Shown here one piece after another: positions 41,162 through 49,666 of a DNA stretch of 64,000 nt. The position numbers and the translations under genes were made by a program. The notes below the pieces were generated by a model, which saw nothing but the letters and a program-made list of their open reading frames with translations, had not been told where the DNA came from and did not search any database. The stretch comes from Peptostreptococcaceae bacterium (GTDB taxonomy: Bacteria > Bacillota > Clostridia > Peptostreptococcales > Peptostreptococcaceae). Location: positions 248,001-312,000 of the forward strand of contig CABIZO010000004.1 in NCBI GenBank assembly GCA_902363255.1, read 5' to 3'. Each line of letters starts with the position of its first letter. Position 1 is the first letter of the stretch.

Positions 41162-43240
41162 TTAGTACTTACTCCTTTCGTTAAATATTATAGAAGATAC
41201 TATTTCAGTATCATCAGAACTTATTTTTATAATATTTTCTCCTGGTACAAGTTCAAAGAATTGGCTTCCTATATCTACATAAGAACTAAAATCTTCATCA
41301 TTTAGTCTAATTTCATTATTACAACAATCTATTTCTAGTACATCTCCAGGTCCAAATATTTTTATATTCTTATTTGTTTCTATTGTTTTAGGTTTTAAAT
41401 TTTTTATAAGTAAATCAGTTAATGACATCGCAGAAGCTTTTTCCTGTGTACCTGTAGTCCCTATGTAAAGAGTAATGGATGATAAGTCCGTTGTAGGATA
41501 ATCAAAACTACTTAATTCATTTGATTTTAATGTTTTAGCAACTTTACCATCTACAATTTTATATATTTCAGCACTCCAAACATATTGTATCGTTTGTATC
41601 GTAGCTATTGTCACTATTTTTCTTTGCCTTCTAAGGATTATTTTTCCAAAAAAGTCATTCCAATCCCCGTATTTACCACTAAGTTGATTTTCTTTAGTAA
41701 CTGTTAATTTGCCGTTACTCTCTTTTATTTCTGTTGCAACCTTTGGTGCAGGTGCTTTCGTTCTATCTTTTAGTAAAGTTTCATTTCCTGCTTGTATAAG
41801 AGGATACGTAAATTCGTAATAAGGATCATCGTCGTATATCCCTATCTTTCCTATCTTACTATTATTAGAGTCGAACAAATATAGTTCTATCATTCCTGTC
41901 TTGTCATCGGCTTTTTCTATATCTTCTGCATCTGGATATTCAAACACTACATCGCTTGCTTGTACAAGATTATCTATATATACATACCCTGTATAACCTT
42001 TATATTTTTTAGCTAATTTAAAATATTTACCACTTCCATATTTTTTAGTATTGCATCGAATAACTTCTCCAGCAGGTATAGTTTTTTTATTCTTAGATGT
42101 TTTACTTGCAGTAGTTCTTATAGATGTACTAGACTTTGTCACATAATTCTTTTCAGTTGTAGATGATGTTGATTCTACACATTTCTGCAAGTTACTTATT
42201 TTTATGTAACCCTTCTTAAACTTATAATCAAATTTAATCCATCCATTTGCGGTTTCATATGTCTTTATTTTGTATCCTTTTTTTAAAGTTCCTAAGGATT
42301 TAGCTTTGCTACTAGCACTACTTCTTACTGTTACAGTGCTATTCTTGACTTTATAATAGTATTTTTTAACTTTTCCTGTTTCTGTGTCGTTTTTATAAGT
42401 AACCTTTGTAGGATCTCCATTTTTACCAGTACTATTATGCCTAAAATATGCTGTTATTTCGAAATCAGTCAATCCTGTTGAAAGATTCCTATTAGCACAT
42501 ACGCCCTTCCATGTTGTAGTACTTGTGCCAAAATCTCCGCACATTATTCCATATCCGCCACTAGTTATAGAAAGTATTCCTCCTGTATTGCCTCGGTCAC
42601 TATCAATATTTGCTCCACTTACATTCCAACTAGTTGTACTTTCACAATTATCGTCTATTTCAATTTCTTTTTCTTTTACAACTTCATTTCCGATAGTAGG
42701 ATAATTACCTATTAATATTTTTTCTCCTGTTGTTGTATTTTCAACTTGAACAAAATGAGCTTCATTACTCATATTAACTTTTACAATTCCAGGAGTATTA
42801 GTATTTCCTCCATTTTCAACTATTAGTTCCGTTGTTCCTTCAATATGTATAGCTTCTTCTTTATAGAAATAAGGCTCATATACTACTAGTTTTATGTTTA
42901 TATAGCAACTAATATTATTTATCTTGTCTATATCAATTGCATCTTCTGTTATTGCATAACAAAACTTATCATTTATTGTAAATTCTTTTAATTCTTCTAC
43001 GTCGAATAATTCACTTATGGTCCTTAAAGTATTTTCAAATTCTTCTTCTGTATCTCTTTTTAAATATGCTTTAATTTCAATTTCTAAACTTTCATACTTT
43101 CCACCATTAAAAATATAACCTGCTCTAGTGAATATATTTATTTTATCTGTAGTCCTCTTTGGTAATATGCTTCTACTAACAGATAGTATTTTAAATAAAT
43201 CATTAAGTATTGTATCATCATATTTATAAATTTTAGACAC
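41162..43240 (-). CDS. Distal tail protein with tandem SH3-like insertion
   Basis: 692 residues. The N-terminal ~140 are a distal-tail (Dit) domain (INIFTRAGYIFNGGKYESLE, DVEELKEFTINDKFCYAI, YINIKLVVYEPYFYKEE). Two bacterial SH3-type repeats interrupt it (NSTVTVRSSASSKAKSLGTL and SSTSIRTTASKTSKNKKTIP), each followed by a GYI/GYV strand. After them the Dit C-terminus resumes (VLEIDCCNNEIRLNDEDFSS). SH3 modules may hold the tail to the cell wall. It overlaps the tape-measure gene by 8 bp. Confidence 0.8.
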   Translation of the reverse strand: MSKIYKYDDTILNDLFKILSVSRSILPKRTTDKINIFTRAGYIFNGGKYESLEIEIKAYLKRDTEEEFENTLRTISELFDVEELKEFTINDKFCYAITEDAIDIDKINNISCYINIKLVVYEPYFYKEEAIHIEGTTELIVENGGNTNTPGIVKVNMSNEAHFVQVENTTTGEKILIGNYPTIGNEVVKEKEIEIDDNCESTTSWNVSGANIDSDRGNTGGILSITSGGYGIMCGDFGTSTTTWKGVCANRNLSTGLTDFEITAYFRHNSTGKNGDPTKVTYKNDTETGKVKKYYYKVKNSTVTVRSSASSKAKSLGTLKKGYKIKTYETANGWIKFDYKFKKGYIKISNLQKCVESTSSTTEKNYVTKSSTSIRTTASKTSKNKKTIPAGEVIRCNTKKYGSGKYFKLAKKYKGYTGYVYIDNLVQASDVVFEYPDAEDIEKADDKTGMIELYLFDSNNSKIGKIGIYDDDPYYEFTYPLIQAGNETLLKDRTKAPAPKVATEIKESNGKLTVTKENQLSGKYGDWNDFFGKIILRRQRKIVTIATIQTIQYVWSAEIYKIVDGKVAKTLKSNELSSFDYPTTDLSSITLYIGTTGTQEKASAMSLTDLLIKNLKPKTIETNKNIKIFGPGDVLEIDCCNNEIRLNDEDFSSYVDIGSQFFELVPGENIIKISSDDTEIVSSIIFNERSKY

Positions 43241-45179
43241 TTACAACACCTCCTAATCTATCCATTCTATTTTTATTCTTATCTATTTCATATTGTACAG
43301 TTCTAGAAGTCATTTTTCCTACTGGTTTACTATCCATTACAATAGCCATATTACTAACTGCTTTAACCATACATTTAGCCATTCTATCGTAGTCTATGTT
43401 ATTTTTATTCGATGACACATTTGTACTAACCTTAGGCATTTTATAACTGATGTCAAAGCCACCTATTACATTATCAGCCATTCTAGCACCAGCTTTTCCA
43501 ACATTTGAATTTTCTTGATTAACTCCATCTATATATCCTTGTCCTGTCCATATACCAAACTGTTTAAATAGTTTTGATGGAGAATTAATACCTAATTTCT
43601 TTTTAGCAGCATCTATTCCACCTCTGACAACACTGCCTATAGCTCCTACAACATTACCAGCCATTTTTTTAATACCATTAACTAAACCTTGTATCATGTT
43701 TTTACCTATAGAGAATAAATTAATTCCTTTTAACACGTTTACTGCTTGATTCATAAAGTTTCTAATATTAGTTGGAACTTGCCTAATATTTGATATTACC
43801 GAACTTAGTAATCGAGACATCATATTCTTAGCTACAGACCATAGAGCTTGAAATGCATTAGCTCCAAAAGTTCTTAATGTATTAAAATTACTTTTAGCTC
43901 CACTTAATAAATTCTTAATAAAATTAATACAAGCTGAAACACCTTGGCTAAATAGATTTTTACCGCTACTCCATAATCCTTTTATTAAGTTTGGAATACC
44001 GGTAGCCATATTTTTAACTAAACTTATACCTTTTGCAACAAAGCTTACTTGTAGCCAGCTTATTACAAAAGCTATTGCATTACTAAAAATCTGTTTTATA
44101 CTTTCCCAACAACCTTGAAAATTACCCTTAAATAAGTTTTGGAAGAAATTAATTACTCCATCTATTACAGCTAATCCAGATTGTACTATAGTACCTATTG
44201 CAGTTATAGTATTAAGTATAACGTTAGAAATAAATCCCCATACAAAGGTTATCAAAGGCATTAACAAACTAGAGTGTTCATTCCAAAAGTTAGTCATAGA
44301 TTGAATTATTACTCCTACAGATTCACCCATCGTAGTAAATATACTTATTGCAGTTTGCACGAAGGGTTCAATTTCAGGAGCAAATTCTTGTATAGTTCCC
44401 ATCAATCCATTTTCTGATAGTGACGTTATTATTTTTTCAATAAAAGGTAGTGCACTTTCTAACCCAGTTTTTAACTTATCAAAAATAGGTTGTGCTAATA
44501 TACCTGCTGCTTGTCCCATATTATCTTTTAAAGTAGATATCATACCACTAAAAGATTGGCTTTGCTTGACCATGCCACCTTCTACACTTTTTGCTAGTTT
44601 ATCTAATGCACCTTGATATACATCAGCAGATATTTTCCCTTCACTTGCCCATTTTTTAACGTCTGCTGTATTTATATTGAGTTCTTCTGCTAATGCTTTA
44701 TAAATAGGTATTCCTCTATCTTGTAATATATTTAAATCTTCTGTATAAGCGACACCGGCCTGTTTTACCTGTGCATATTGTCTGACCATTTCTTGTAAAG
44801 AGTCTGCTTGTATACCAAAAGCTCCAGATAAATCTCCGAATTTAGTTAATTGATCAAATAAATCTTGCCCTTCAAATCCAGCATTATGTAATTGAGTTGC
44901 CATCGCTTCTACTCCCATTTTTTCAAAAGGAGTAGTTGCTGCAAACTTTTCTATATCTTTAAGTATTTTGTTAGCTTTTTCTTGACTCCCTAACAAGGTT
45001 TGCCATTTTATCCTTGATGTTTCTAATGTAGAATTATAGTCTATACCAGCTTTTGTAGCGTTTACAAACCCTGTTACAAGATTTTTACCTACATCATAAA
45101 CCATAAATGATGCCACATTCTTACTTAAAGTGCTCAAAACACTTCCAAATCCATTAACATTCCCCTTTGCTTGGTCCAT
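43233..45179 (-). CDS. Tape measure protein, frame broken near N-terminus
   Basis: The tail-length ruler that also guides DNA into the cell. The 648 visible residues show the tape-measure core (LLGSQEKANKILKDIEKFAA, AQVKQAGVAYTEDLNILQDRG, WASEGKISADVYQGALDKLA), long hydrophobic helices and a C-terminal FGIWTGQGYIDGV. The ATG at 45179 has no ribosome site and starts mid-domain. The same frame continues upstream as LKANTSDFDRG, while the typical start (MTTIGELFVKLT, TTG at 45247 with GAGGTGG) is in another frame. A 5-base insertion near 45211 would explain this. Unless bypassed, the protein is not made correctly. Confidence 0.85.
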   Translation of the reverse strand: MDQAKGNVNGFGSVLSTLSKNVASFMVYDVGKNLVTGFVNATKAGIDYNSTLETSRIKWQTLLGSQEKANKILKDIEKFAATTPFEKMGVEAMATQLHNAGFEGQDLFDQLTKFGDLSGAFGIQADSLQEMVRQYAQVKQAGVAYTEDLNILQDRGIPIYKALAEELNINTADVKKWASEGKISADVYQGALDKLAKSVEGGMVKQSQSFSGMISTLKDNMGQAAGILAQPIFDKLKTGLESALPFIEKIITSLSENGLMGTIQEFAPEIEPFVQTAISIFTTMGESVGVIIQSMTNFWNEHSSLLMPLITFVWGFISNVILNTITAIGTIVQSGLAVIDGVINFFQNLFKGNFQGCWESIKQIFSNAIAFVISWLQVSFVAKGISLVKNMATGIPNLIKGLWSSGKNLFSQGVSACINFIKNLLSGAKSNFNTLRTFGANAFQALWSVAKNMMSRLLSSVISNIRQVPTNIRNFMNQAVNVLKGINLFSIGKNMIQGLVNGIKKMAGNVVGAIGSVVRGGIDAAKKKLGINSPSKLFKQFGIWTGQGYIDGVNQENSNVGKAGARMADNVIGGFDISYKMPKVSTNVSSNKNNIDYDRMAKCMVKAVSNMAIVMDSKPVGKMTSRTVQYEIDKNKNRMDRLGGVVSV

Positions 45180-45208
45180 ACCTCTATCAAAATCAGAAGT
45201 ATTTGCTT

Positions 45209-45247
45209 TCAGGTGAGCTTGACGAATAATTCACCAATAGTCGTCAA
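45209..45247 (-). pseudogene. Displaced N-terminus of tape measure gene
   Basis: A TTG start with GAGGTGG upstream (45253-45259) encodes TTIGELFVKLT and then TGA. This is the conserved beginning of siphovirus tape-measure proteins, one frame away from the rest of the gene. Confidence 0.65.
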
Positions 45248-45277
45248 TATAACCACCTCACTTTCTATTTTGAGTAT

Positions 45278-45311
45278 AAAAAAAGTAGCAGATGTTAAAT
45301 CTACTACTTTT
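45278..45311 (-). terminator. Terminator of the lipoprotein moron
   Basis: AAAAGTAG (45281-45288) and CTACTTTT (45304-45311) with further inner pairing; on the minus strand seven T follow. It would also limit transcription into the tape-measure gene. Confidence 0.75.
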
Positions 45312-45318
45312 AAAGTAT

Positions 45319-45927
45319 TTATTTTAAATTCACTTCAAGTTTATTATCTTTATAATAATCATCGTCGTAATTATCAGCAGTTCCATTTTCATGATTTGAA
45401 CTCCATGCCATCTTAAAACTAGACAAATCATCTACAGAAGTTTTGTCTAAATTAAATAACACATGTCCTTCTTTAGTTACACCTTCATGAATATCACCAT
45501 CAAAACTTTCACTAGCAAGCATATCAGCCTCAACTTGTTCCCCAGTATTAGTTACAAAAGTTGCTTGAGCTGGATAAGTACAAATCATAAAATCATTATC
45601 ATTCTTTATCTCAAAATTAACTACGACTGTTACTTTATCTTTATTTTCATCAGTAACTACCATCTCATTTTGATTATAACTTTTAACTGCATCTGTCATA
45701 TTATCAAATACACTTACTTCCTTAATTGTTTGAGTTATTCCAGAATCTTCTGTTGTTGCTCCTTCTACTTCATAAGTAGTTCCTTTGTTATTTTTAGAAG
45801 TATCTTTACTCTGTTCTTGTGATTGATCATTACCACTAGCACTTTTATTTTCCGGTGAACCACTACACGCAACTAAAGATATAGATATAATTCCAACTGA
45901 AACTAAACTTAATAATTTTTTTAACAT
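45319..45927 (-). CDS. Phage-encoded lipoprotein (DUF4352-like), probable moron
   Basis: 202-residue lipoprotein: signal peptide, lipobox LVAC, an Asn/Ser/Gln-rich linker, then a beta-sandwich outline typical of DUF4352 (TIKEVSVFDN, VTVVVNFEIKNDNDFMICTY, GEQVEADMLAS, EGHVLFNLDKTS). The start at 45927 follows GGGGGAG. It sits inside the tail operon between chaperone and tape-measure genes, with its own terminator and a dyad (ATTACATTGTAAT) upstream, so it can be expressed in the lysogen. Superinfection exclusion, as shown for Ltp lipoproteins of streptococcal phages that act on tape measures, is a reasonable guess. Confidence 0.8.
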   Translation of the reverse strand: MLKKLLSLVSVGIISISLVACSGSPENKSASGNDQSQEQSKDTSKNNKGTTYEVEGATTEDSGITQTIKEVSVFDNMTDAVKSYNQNEMVVTDENKDKVTVVVNFEIKNDNDFMICTYPAQATFVTNTGEQVEADMLASESFDGDIHEGVTKEGHVLFNLDKTSVDDLSSFKMAWSSNHENGTADNYDDDYYKDNKLEVNLK

Positions 45928-46021
45928 TATTTTACTCCCCCTCAAAACAATATATAGTTTCATTACAATGTAATTATATATTATCTTTTTTGTAGAATGG
46001 TGTAGAAAATTGATTTTTTAT

Positions 46022-46698
46022 TTATTTAGTTATTTTTATACCTTTATTAGTTATCTTATAATTAAGATTATTTTTTTTAGCAAACTCAATTAACTCTAGA
46101 TCATCTTCTGTAAGTTTCCTATTTTCTTGTAATGTAGGAACTTCACCTATAAGGCTTTCGATAAATTCCTGCGCATCGTCTATTTCAGAACCTAGTAGTT
46201 GGGCTATCCATAAACCTAACTTAGCAAATTTACTTATATCTAAATAATAGTCTATTTTCTTTAAATATACAGCTATATCGCCATTGTACATTTCAGTTTT
46301 TTCTCTAATTGTTAATTCTTCGATATCAGTCTTTTTATATCCGTATTCTCGAGCAAAGAAAACTAATTCCTCTATGCTAATTTCATAACTTGAGAAATAA
46401 CCTTCTTTGCTCCTGTAAAATTTACCTCTATAAATGCCGATAATAAAGCTTCTAATTCAGATGTGTATGCATCTTCTATATCCTCTGCTTTTAACTGAGG
46501 GAATAGTATAATCATCTTATCCTCTAACTGTTCAAATATAACATTAAATACATCATCACTTGTCTTGTTATCTAAATCAGTTTTCAATAAATCATTAAAA
46601 CTTACTGAAATATCCTTAGATAATTGCTTTAATTCTTTTATTCTCTTCTCTACAACTAATATTTCTTTATCTCCAACTTTTACAACTTTATTTCTCAT
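46022..46698 (-). CDS. Tail assembly chaperone gpGT-type, -1 frameshift product
   Basis: Fusion of about 225 residues. Translation starts at 46698, slips back one base at A-AAT-TTT (46423-46417), and continues as YRSKEGYFSSYEISIEELVF to the stop at 46022. The second frame is open from the slip site, and its last 89 codons from an ATG at 46291 have no ribosome site. Phage tail chaperones use exactly this device to make a small amount of a G-T fusion that recruits tail tube subunits onto the tape measure. Confidence 0.8.
46372..46698 (-). CDS. Tail assembly chaperone gpG-type
   Basis: 108-residue unshifted product, acidic and helical (MRNKVVKVGDKEILVVEKRI). It follows the tail tube gene by 10 bp, the standard position for gpG. 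The major product of this frame ends at the TAG at 46372, 14 codons after the slip site. Confidence 0.8.
   Translation of the reverse strand: MRNKVVKVGDKEILVVEKRIKELKQLSKDISVSFNDLLKTDLDNKTSDDVFNVIFEQLEDKMIILFPQLKAEDIEDAYTSELEALLSAFIEVNFTGAKKVISQVMKLA
46417..46423 (-). other. -1 frameshift slippery heptamer
   Basis: Minus-strand A-AAT-TTT in the gpG frame fits X-XXY-YYZ, and the -1 frame is open through the whole T part. Confidence 0.75.
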
Positions 46699-46708
46699 AA
46701 TATTCCTC

Positions 46709-47122
46709 CTATGATGGGAAAGCTTCTTCTAATCCAGTTAGCTTTCCTGTACCTTTTCCTTTAATAGATAGTTTGATTTTATCCTTTGGAGCTGCTTCAA
46801 CATCCATTCCAGTTATTTTAATGTTTCCACTAAAATCAGCGTTTTCTGCGCTTTTATCTATATATAGAGATATAGGTAAACTTGCTCCACTAGCTATAGC
46901 AGTCATTATAGCTTGTTGACCAGTTTTATCAGATTTATTATATATACCTTGCATCGACACCTCATACCCTTTTGTACTTATTTCGTATGACTCCCAACCA
47001 TCATCATCAAAACTAGTTGTTTCCACTTCATTTGCTTTTATATTAAGCTTCCAGTTTTCCATTTTAGTTATCTGATTTTCACCAGTTTTAATTGCACCTT
47101 TTTCTCCTGTAAATGTAGCCAC
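46709..47122 (-). CDS. Major tail tube protein
   Basis: 137 residues with the compact tail-tube fold (MATFTGEKGAIKTGENQITK, EVETTSFDDDGWESYEISTK, GYEVSMQGIYNKSDKTGQQA). Position before the chaperone pair and after tail terminator-like genes supports the call. Its stop overlaps the start of the chaperone ribosome site region closely. Confidence 0.85.
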   Translation of the reverse strand: MATFTGEKGAIKTGENQITKMENWKLNIKANEVETTSFDDDGWESYEISTKGYEVSMQGIYNKSDKTGQQAIMTAIASGASLPISLYIDKSAENADFSGNIKITGMDVEAAPKDKIKLSIKGKGTGKLTGLEEAFPS

Positions 47123-47460
47123 TACTTAACACCTTCTTTCATAATTATGTAATTAACACTAAATTCACTTCTGCCCTTTTCATCTTTACCTAAAGAAAAA
47201 GGACTTTGCTCAGGTTTGTAACCTTCTAATTTATTTAATAAACTAAATATACTGTTTATAACTTCTTCGCATTTGGCATAACTTTCATTTCTTACTATAA
47301 CTTGCAATCCTTTATGTTCCGTAGTAGTATCATCAAAATAAAAAGTAGGACTTTGCCCACTTGTAGCGAACAGTCCTACTCCATTTCCATCTCTTAAACT
47401 ACCTATAGTAATAGTTTCTGTTATTCCATTTTCTTTTAAATAATTTAATATATTTTTCAT
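47122..47460 (-). CDS. Tail completion / minor capsid protein (Minor_capsid_3-like)
   Basis: 112 residues with the pattern GNGVGLFATSGQSPTFYFDD and LLNKLEGYKPEQSPFSLG, typical of small head-tail joining or tail-terminator proteins in Firmicutes siphoviruses. Abutting genes on both sides indicate one translational unit. Confidence 0.7.
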   Translation of the reverse strand: MKNILNYLKENGITETITIGSLRDGNGVGLFATSGQSPTFYFDDTTTEHKGLQVIVRNESYAKCEEVINSIFSLLNKLEGYKPEQSPFSLGKDEKGRSEFSVNYIIMKEGVK

Positions 47461-47816
47461 TATTTTAAATTCCTTACTATAGCTTCTCCTATTGCATCTA
47501 TATATTTATTAACATTCGCTCTAAAAGGTTTTTCTAAGAACTTAGCTCCACCACCTCTAGGATGGTTGAATTCTGTGTGTTCATGTTGCACCGCACAATA
47601 TACTAAATCACTTCCAACTTTCCAGTCCATGTCTCCTTCTTTTCTAGGATTCGCAATGTCTCCTCGCAAATCCCCTAAGTCAACAGGTGCAGACTCACTG
47701 CATTTTCCAGCTAAGTCTAAAGCTATGTCTGTCAATTCTCTCTTTGCTGTATCTGGAGCAACCTTTGCTAATTCTGATAGTTTGGCATTTAATTCATTTA
47801 ATCCTTTTATTTCCAT
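47460..47816 (-). CDS. HK97 gp10-family head-tail joining protein
   Basis: 118 residues. The start MEIKGLNELNAKLSELAK, then LAGKCSESAPVDLGDLRG and AVQHEHTEFNHPRGGGAKFL, match the gp10-like family that joins capsid connector to tail. It overlaps both neighbours by one base. Confidence 0.85.
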   Translation of the reverse strand: MEIKGLNELNAKLSELAKVAPDTAKRELTDIALDLAGKCSESAPVDLGDLRGDIANPRKEGDMDWKVGSDLVYCAVQHEHTEFNHPRGGGAKFLEKPFRANVNKYIDAIGEAIVRNLK

Positions 47817-48097
47817 TACAATAAATACCCCCTATATCCTATAGTTCCTTCCAGGCTAGTCATAGAATTTACAGCTATCACTTTCATATCATTAATGTAA
47901 TCACCAACCTTAATAGGCTCAGTGCATTGTATAACACTGCTAGTAATAACTATATTCCCTTTTTCATTAGTAACTTGCTTAAACTTCTCAACTAATCTAC
48001 ATTTGATTTCTTTTTCTTCGAATATCGGCTCATTATAATCATTAAGTCCAATTTCTTTTTTATAGATAGCCTTCATAGTCATATAATCTTCTAACAT
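47816..48097 (-). CDS. Head-tail stopper / minor capsid protein (Minor_capsid_1-like)
   Basis: 93 residues (EIGLNDYNEPIFEEKEIKCR, SVIQCTEPIKVGDYINDMKV). By order and length it is the stopper-type connector protein between the adaptor and gp10-like genes. Confidence 0.65.
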   Translation of the reverse strand: MLEDYMTMKAIYKKEIGLNDYNEPIFEEKEIKCRLVEKFKQVTNEKGNIVITSSVIQCTEPIKVGDYINDMKVIAVNSMTSLEGTIGYRGYLL

Positions 48098-48474
48098 ATT
48101 TCATAACCTCCAGCTATATATGGCCTTAAATATGCTAAAGCTTCACTACATATTTTATTTGTAGTACTATTTTTAGATTTACTAGTATCGTAACTTTCTG
48201 ATAATCCTTCTACTGAAAAAGAAGTTACACCTTGTTCTATTAATTTACTCCTACTGGATCCTTGATTTTCAATTAAATATAATGCTTGTTCACATATTGC
48301 TCTTACAACATCATCATTATTAAAATCTATATCTTTAGCTAGATTCAGCCTTTTAATTTGATTAGTAGCCATTTTTAAAGACTGTTCTTGCTGCCCCCCT
48401 GTAGCTTCTAACCATTTTTCTCCAAATAGCCTTTCATTATTAAAATAGCTATAAGCATCTTCTATACTTACCAT
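48091..48474 (-). CDS. Head-tail connector/adaptor protein (gp6/YqbG-like)
   Basis: 127 helical residues, VSIEDAYSYFNNERLFGEKW at the start and an acidic middle, ending AYLRPYIAGGYEIC. The fold pattern is that of DNA-packaging adaptors. It overlaps the next gene by 7 bp. Confidence 0.75.
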   Translation of the reverse strand: MVSIEDAYSYFNNERLFGEKWLEATGGQQEQSLKMATNQIKRLNLAKDIDFNNDDVVRAICEQALYLIENQGSSRSKLIEQGVTSFSVEGLSESYDTSKSKNSTTNKICSEALAYLRPYIAGGYEIC

Positions 48475-48505
48475 ATAATCACCTACTTAAAAAAGAAGCT
48501 AGGTT

Positions 48506-48688
48506 TTACCCTAACTTCTCTATAGCTTCTATTAATTCAGCTTTCTTCATATCTGAATATCCTTCTATTCCTTTTTCTTCTGCTATCGATTTTAATTCAT
48601 CAACTTTCATTTTTGCATAATCTATTTTATTAAGCTTCTCTAATTTAGCTAACTCTCTTCTCCTTCTATTAAATCCAGTAATACTCAT
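48506..48688 (-). CDS. Small SAP/Rho-N-like capsid-associated protein, 60 aa
   Basis: A basic start (GFNRRRRELAKLEKL) is followed by MKVDELKSIAEEKGIEGYSD and KKAELIEAIEK, the helix-extended-helix motif of SAP/HeH/Rho-N domains. Phages often carry such a small nucleic-acid-binding protein next to the capsid gene. Confidence 0.75.
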   Translation of the reverse strand: MSITGFNRRRRELAKLEKLNKIDYAKMKVDELKSIAEEKGIEGYSDMKKAELIEAIEKLG

Positions 48689-48697
48689 ATTATCACC

Positions 48698-49648
48698 TTA
48701 TATCTTATGCTTAAATGCAACTATTCTTATATTTTTATTTTCGTATACTCTGCTCCAGTTAGTTTCATTAGCTAATTCGCTATTAGAAGGAGAAGCTTTA
48801 GAAACAGAAGTATTTGTAAATTTAACCCCTCTTGGGTGTAATAAGAAATGTTGTCTATTTATTAATATATCTTCACCAGCTAATGAATCTCTATCTGTTT
48901 CAGTAGGTACTGGAGCTTGCCCATTACCCTCACCGATAGCTCCTTGTCCAAATAAATAAGTGGTATATACATCGGCATCTAGTGGGCAACCATCATCTAC
49001 TATAACTCTCTTATTCATGTATGTTGGAAATTCTACTACACCTTGTGAGTTAGGTATATAAGATATCAAGTTTTGTTGCTCTAAAGCTGTAAATACAGCA
49101 CTATGCATAACAACTGCTGTTAATTTGTCAGAAGCATCACCTAATTTATTTTTAGCAACTATAAATGATGAACCACTTATTTTAGCTAAATCTCCTTCTA
49201 ATGTTGATATATCATGTATATTGCCACTCATTGTAGAAGATGCAAAGACTCCCTTTAGTATAGATAATAAAGTCTTTTGTCTTTGTCTTGCCCAATATCC
49301 AGCTACTAAATCTCCTATAGCTCTCATTGGATCATCTCCACTTAATGCTTTAGCTAAGTCATTTACTGACCATGCTTTTCCTCTCATTAATAAAGCGGCT
49401 ACGTCTTGACCTGCTGTTATTTTGCCTGGTGTTAATGCTCCATCATCGCTTAAGACTTCATCATCACCAGTTAAATCCTTCCAGTATGGCATATTTATTA
49501 ATTTACCACCTGCTGTTGCTAATGCATCCAGTTCTGGATTTCTTACTACTATTCCACTTCTTACTAAAGCTGATAATTCAGCAGTTCTTTCTATTACATA
49601 TGGGTTAAATATCTCTGGTACTATTACATCTGCTATTTTTGTTGACAT
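48698..49648 (-). CDS. Major capsid protein
   Basis: 316 residues. The start (TKIADVIVPEIFNPYVIERT), ALVRSGIVVRNPELDALATA, INMPYWKDLTGDDEVLSDDG and LSGDDPMRAIGDLVAGYWAR match the coat family usual in clostridial siphoviruses. It directly follows the scaffold gene. Confidence 0.9.
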   Translation of the reverse strand: MSTKIADVIVPEIFNPYVIERTAELSALVRSGIVVRNPELDALATAGGKLINMPYWKDLTGDDEVLSDDGALTPGKITAGQDVAALLMRGKAWSVNDLAKALSGDDPMRAIGDLVAGYWARQRQKTLLSILKGVFASSTMSGNIHDISTLEGDLAKISGSSFIVAKNKLGDASDKLTAVVMHSAVFTALEQQNLISYIPNSQGVVEFPTYMNKRVIVDDGCPLDADVYTTYLFGQGAIGEGNGQAPVPTETDRDSLAGEDILINRQHFLLHPRGVKFTNTSVSKASPSNSELANETNWSRVYENKNIRIVAFKHKI

Positions 49649-49666
49649 TATTTATCACTCCTTTTT

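Noticed and set aside
46022..46291. Separate 89-aa gene starting at ATG 46291
   Set aside because: No ribosome site, and the same frame is open back to the slippery site inside the preceding gene; it is the T part of a frameshift fusion.
49372..49608. Plus-strand reading frames opposite the capsid and tail genes
   Set aside because: They are antisense to well-supported phage genes, Leu/His-rich, and lack ribosome sites.
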